This document shows positions 56,854 through 58,296 of a DNA stretch of 58,296 nt, piece by piece (position 1 is the first letter of the stretch; each line of letters starts with the position of its first letter). This stretch comes from Stenotrophomonas maltophilia. GTDB lineage: Bacteria > Pseudomonadota > Gammaproteobacteria > Xanthomonadales > Xanthomonadaceae. Location of the stretch: assembly GCA_002387845.1 (NCBI GenBank), contig DGLB01000037.1, positions 1-58,296 of the forward strand, read 5' to 3'. A program made the translations under genes and the position numbers. The notes under the pieces were generated by a model, which did not search any database, had not been told where the DNA came from, and saw only the letters and a list, made by a program, of their open reading frames with translations.

Positions 56854-57987
56854 ATGTCCTTTGAAGCCAAGCCGGAAGGCGAGGTCATCCCGGTCCTGGA
56901 GCCGGGTTATCTGTCCATCCGCGCGCTGCGCAAGGAATTCGACGGGTTCCTGGCCCTCGACGACGTCAACCTGGATGTCCGCAAGGGCGAGATTTTCGCC
57001 CTGCTGGGCGGGTCGGGCAGCGGCAAGTCGACCCTGCTGCGCTGCCTGGGCGGCTTCGAGACGCCCACGGCCGGCAGCATCGACCTGGACGGGCAGCGCA
57101 TCAACGCGCTGCCGCCGTACCAGCGGCCGATCAACATGATGTTCCAGTCCTATGCGTTGTTCCCCCATATGACGGTGGAGCAGAACATCGCCTTCGGCCT
57201 GAAGCAGGACGGCCTGTCGCGCGACGCCATCCGCAAGCGGGTCGGGGAAATGCTGGACCTGGTGCAGCTGGGCAAACTGGCCAAGCGCAAGCCGCACCAG
57301 CTGTCCGGTGGCCAGCAGCAGCGCGTGGCGCTGGCCCGCTCGCTGGCCAAGGGCCCGAAGCTGCTGCTGCTGGACGAGCCGATGGGCGCACTGGACAAGA
57401 AGCTGCGCTCGCAGATGCAGTTGGAGCTGGTCTCGATCATCGAGAACTCCGGCGTCACCTGCGTGATGGTTACCCACGACCAGGAAGAGGCCATGACCAT
57501 GGCCACCCGCATCGCGGTGATGGACGCCGGCTGGATCCAGCAGGTTGGCAAGCCCGATGAAATCTACGAACAGCCGGCCAACCGGTTCGTGGCCGGCTTC
57601 ATCGGTTCGGTGAACCTGTTCGAGGGCGTGATCGATGAGGACCTGCCCGAGTATGTCACCGTGCGTACGCCGCTGTTCCCGGCCCCGATCTACGTCGCCC
57701 ACGGCATTACCTGCTATGAAGGGCAGGAGGTGGCGTTCGCGCTGCGTCCCGAGAAAGTGATGATCGGCAAGGACGAGCCGGAAGGGGCGACCAACAAGGC
57801 CCAGGGCGTGATCGAAGACATCGCCTATTTCGGCAGCCACTCGGTCTATCACGTGCGCCTGCCCAGCGGGGCCAAGGTGCTGTCCAACTTCGCCAACTCG
57901 CAGCGTTGGGCCAGTGATGGCCTGACCTGGGGCGATGCGGTGTGGGTGCACTGGCGCGACAACGACGGCGTGGTGCTCACCGCATGA
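56854..57987 (+). CDS. potG: Polyamine ABC transporter ATP-binding protein (PotG/PotA-like)
   Basis: A 377-residue ABC ATPase. Walker A is GGSGSGKST (about residue 53), the Q-loop MMFQSYALFPHMT, the signature LSGGQQQRVALAR, Walker B LLLLDEPMGALD and the H-loop VTHDQEEA. A C-terminal TOBE domain (about 285-370) is typical of the PotA/PotG group. It energises putrescine import with PotH/PotI. It lies 522 bases after potF across the repeat region and is coupled to potH by ATGA. Confidence 0.94.
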   Translation: MSFEAKPEGEVIPVLEPGYLSIRALRKEFDGFLALDDVNLDVRKGEIFALLGGSGSGKSTLLRCLGGFETPTAGSIDLDGQRINALPPYQRPINMMFQSYALFPHMTVEQNIAFGLKQDGLSRDAIRKRVGEMLDLVQLGKLAKRKPHQLSGGQQQRVALARSLAKGPKLLLLDEPMGALDKKLRSQMQLELVSIIENSGVTCVMVTHDQEEAMTMATRIAVMDAGWIQQVGKPDEIYEQPANRFVAGFIGSVNLFEGVIDEDLPEYVTVRTPLFPAPIYVAHGITCYEGQEVAFALRPEKVMIGKDEPEGATNKAQGVIEDIAYFGSHSVYHVRLPSGAKVLSNFANSQRWASDGLTWGDAVWVHWRDNDGVVLTA

Positions 57988-58296
57988 ACGCCACCGGGCT
58001 CAAGCGCTGGCTGCCGGGCACCCGCAGTGCGGTGATCGCCGCGCCGTACCTGTGGCTGCTGCTGTTCTTCGCGGTACCGTTCGCGATCATTCTGATGATC
58101 TCCTTCGCCCGTACCCAGGTCGGCTCGCCGCCGTACACCTGGCTGCTGGAATACGTGGACGGGGCGTTTTCGCTCAAGCTCAACCTGGGCAGCTATGTCG
58201 CGCTGGTGAAGGACAGCCAGTACGTGCTCGCCTACCTGAGTTCGATCAAGATCGCGGTGATCGCCACGCTGCTGACGCTGCTGATCGGCTACCCGA
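57984..58296 (+). CDS. potH: Polyamine ABC transporter permease (PotH-like), cut by the window end
   Basis: The first 104 residues of an inner-membrane permease. A short cytoplasmic N-terminus is followed by TM1 (APYLWLLLFFAVPFAIILMI), then SFARTQVGSPPYTWLLEYVD, and the beginning of the next helix (YLSSIKIAVIATLLTLLIGY). This matches PotH-type permeases. Its ATG overlaps the potG stop (ATGA, 57984-57987). The 3' part lies beyond the window. Confidence 0.9.
   Translation, partial: MNATGLKRWLPGTRSAVIAAPYLWLLLFFAVPFAIILMISFARTQVGSPPYTWLLEYVDGAFSLKLNLGSYVALVKDSQYVLAYLSSIKIAVIATLLTLLIGYP

Noticed and set aside
56493..56864. Collagen-like (Gly-Ile-Pro)n reading frame on the plus strand
   Set aside because: It arises automatically from 9-bp repeats, several other frames on both strands are equally open, it has no Shine-Dalgarno or signal, and it overlaps the potG start.

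Overview
The window is a GC-rich, gene-dense chromosomal segment from a gammaproteobacterium of the Xanthomonadaceae, most likely Stenotrophomonas. The family-level evidence is the overall gene repertoire. The genus-level evidence is a MacABC pump next to a divergent two-component system, an arrangement known from S. maltophilia, and scattered GTAG-headed REP hairpins of the SMAG type characteristic of that genus. No rRNA, CRISPR array, transposase or phage gene was seen.

Region by region. 1-1200: two identical tRNA-Leu(CAG) genes plus the 5' end of what looks like a third, all on the minus strand and each with its own TTGACA promoter; the two complete genes each have a terminator, and a glutathione S-transferase gene lies between them. 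1286-5068: RNase R (rnr), a GFA/CENP-V zinc protein and the 23S methyltransferase rlmB. 5089-12051: macA-macB-macC efflux operon, divergent from an OmpR/EnvZ-type pair. 12190-15938: a membrane diguanylate cyclase with a sensory propeller, convergent with RNase T. 15987-19262: a minus-strand operon (ECF sigma factor, EGKCG-repeat precursor peptide, DUF692 enzyme, DUF2063 partner, DoxX membrane protein) that matches the Hvf-type copper-binding RiPP (oxazolin) system; a His/Asp-rich RcnB-like protein lies next to it. 19950-27362: phosphate uptake (phoU, pstB, pstA, pstC, two pstS paralogues, OprP-type porin) with Pho boxes and terminators. 27545-34771: housekeeping genes (nth, a degenerate FKBP, a DUF1289-NUDIX fusion, sseA, an amidase, rlmKL).

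34807-41089 is an iron-acquisition divergon around a near-consensus Fur box: DUF3649/PepSY/DUF3325 membrane genes on one side, and a TonB-dependent receptor plus a Tat-exported PLP enzyme resembling PvdN on the other. 41095-43881 holds small envelope or unknown genes and a ParB-like protein. 43925-58296 is dominated by polyamine metabolism: omega-amino-acid aminotransferase, aldehyde dehydrogenase, PuuB-like oxidase, PuuA-like ligase and the start of a Pot putrescine ABC importer. An MHS-family transporter, a bacteriohemerythrin, a pseudo-receiver/receiver/GGDEF protein and a MASE1 sensor are interspersed. The potF-potG gap carries two unrelated minisatellites and a REP.

The standout system is the sigma factor-controlled RiPP operon (15987-19262). 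The next most interesting is the Fur-regulated receptor/PvdN-like module, which has no siderophore synthesis genes nearby. Starts were chosen from Shine-Dalgarno sequences, signal peptides and family lengths; no database search was possible, so family names rest on motif recognition.
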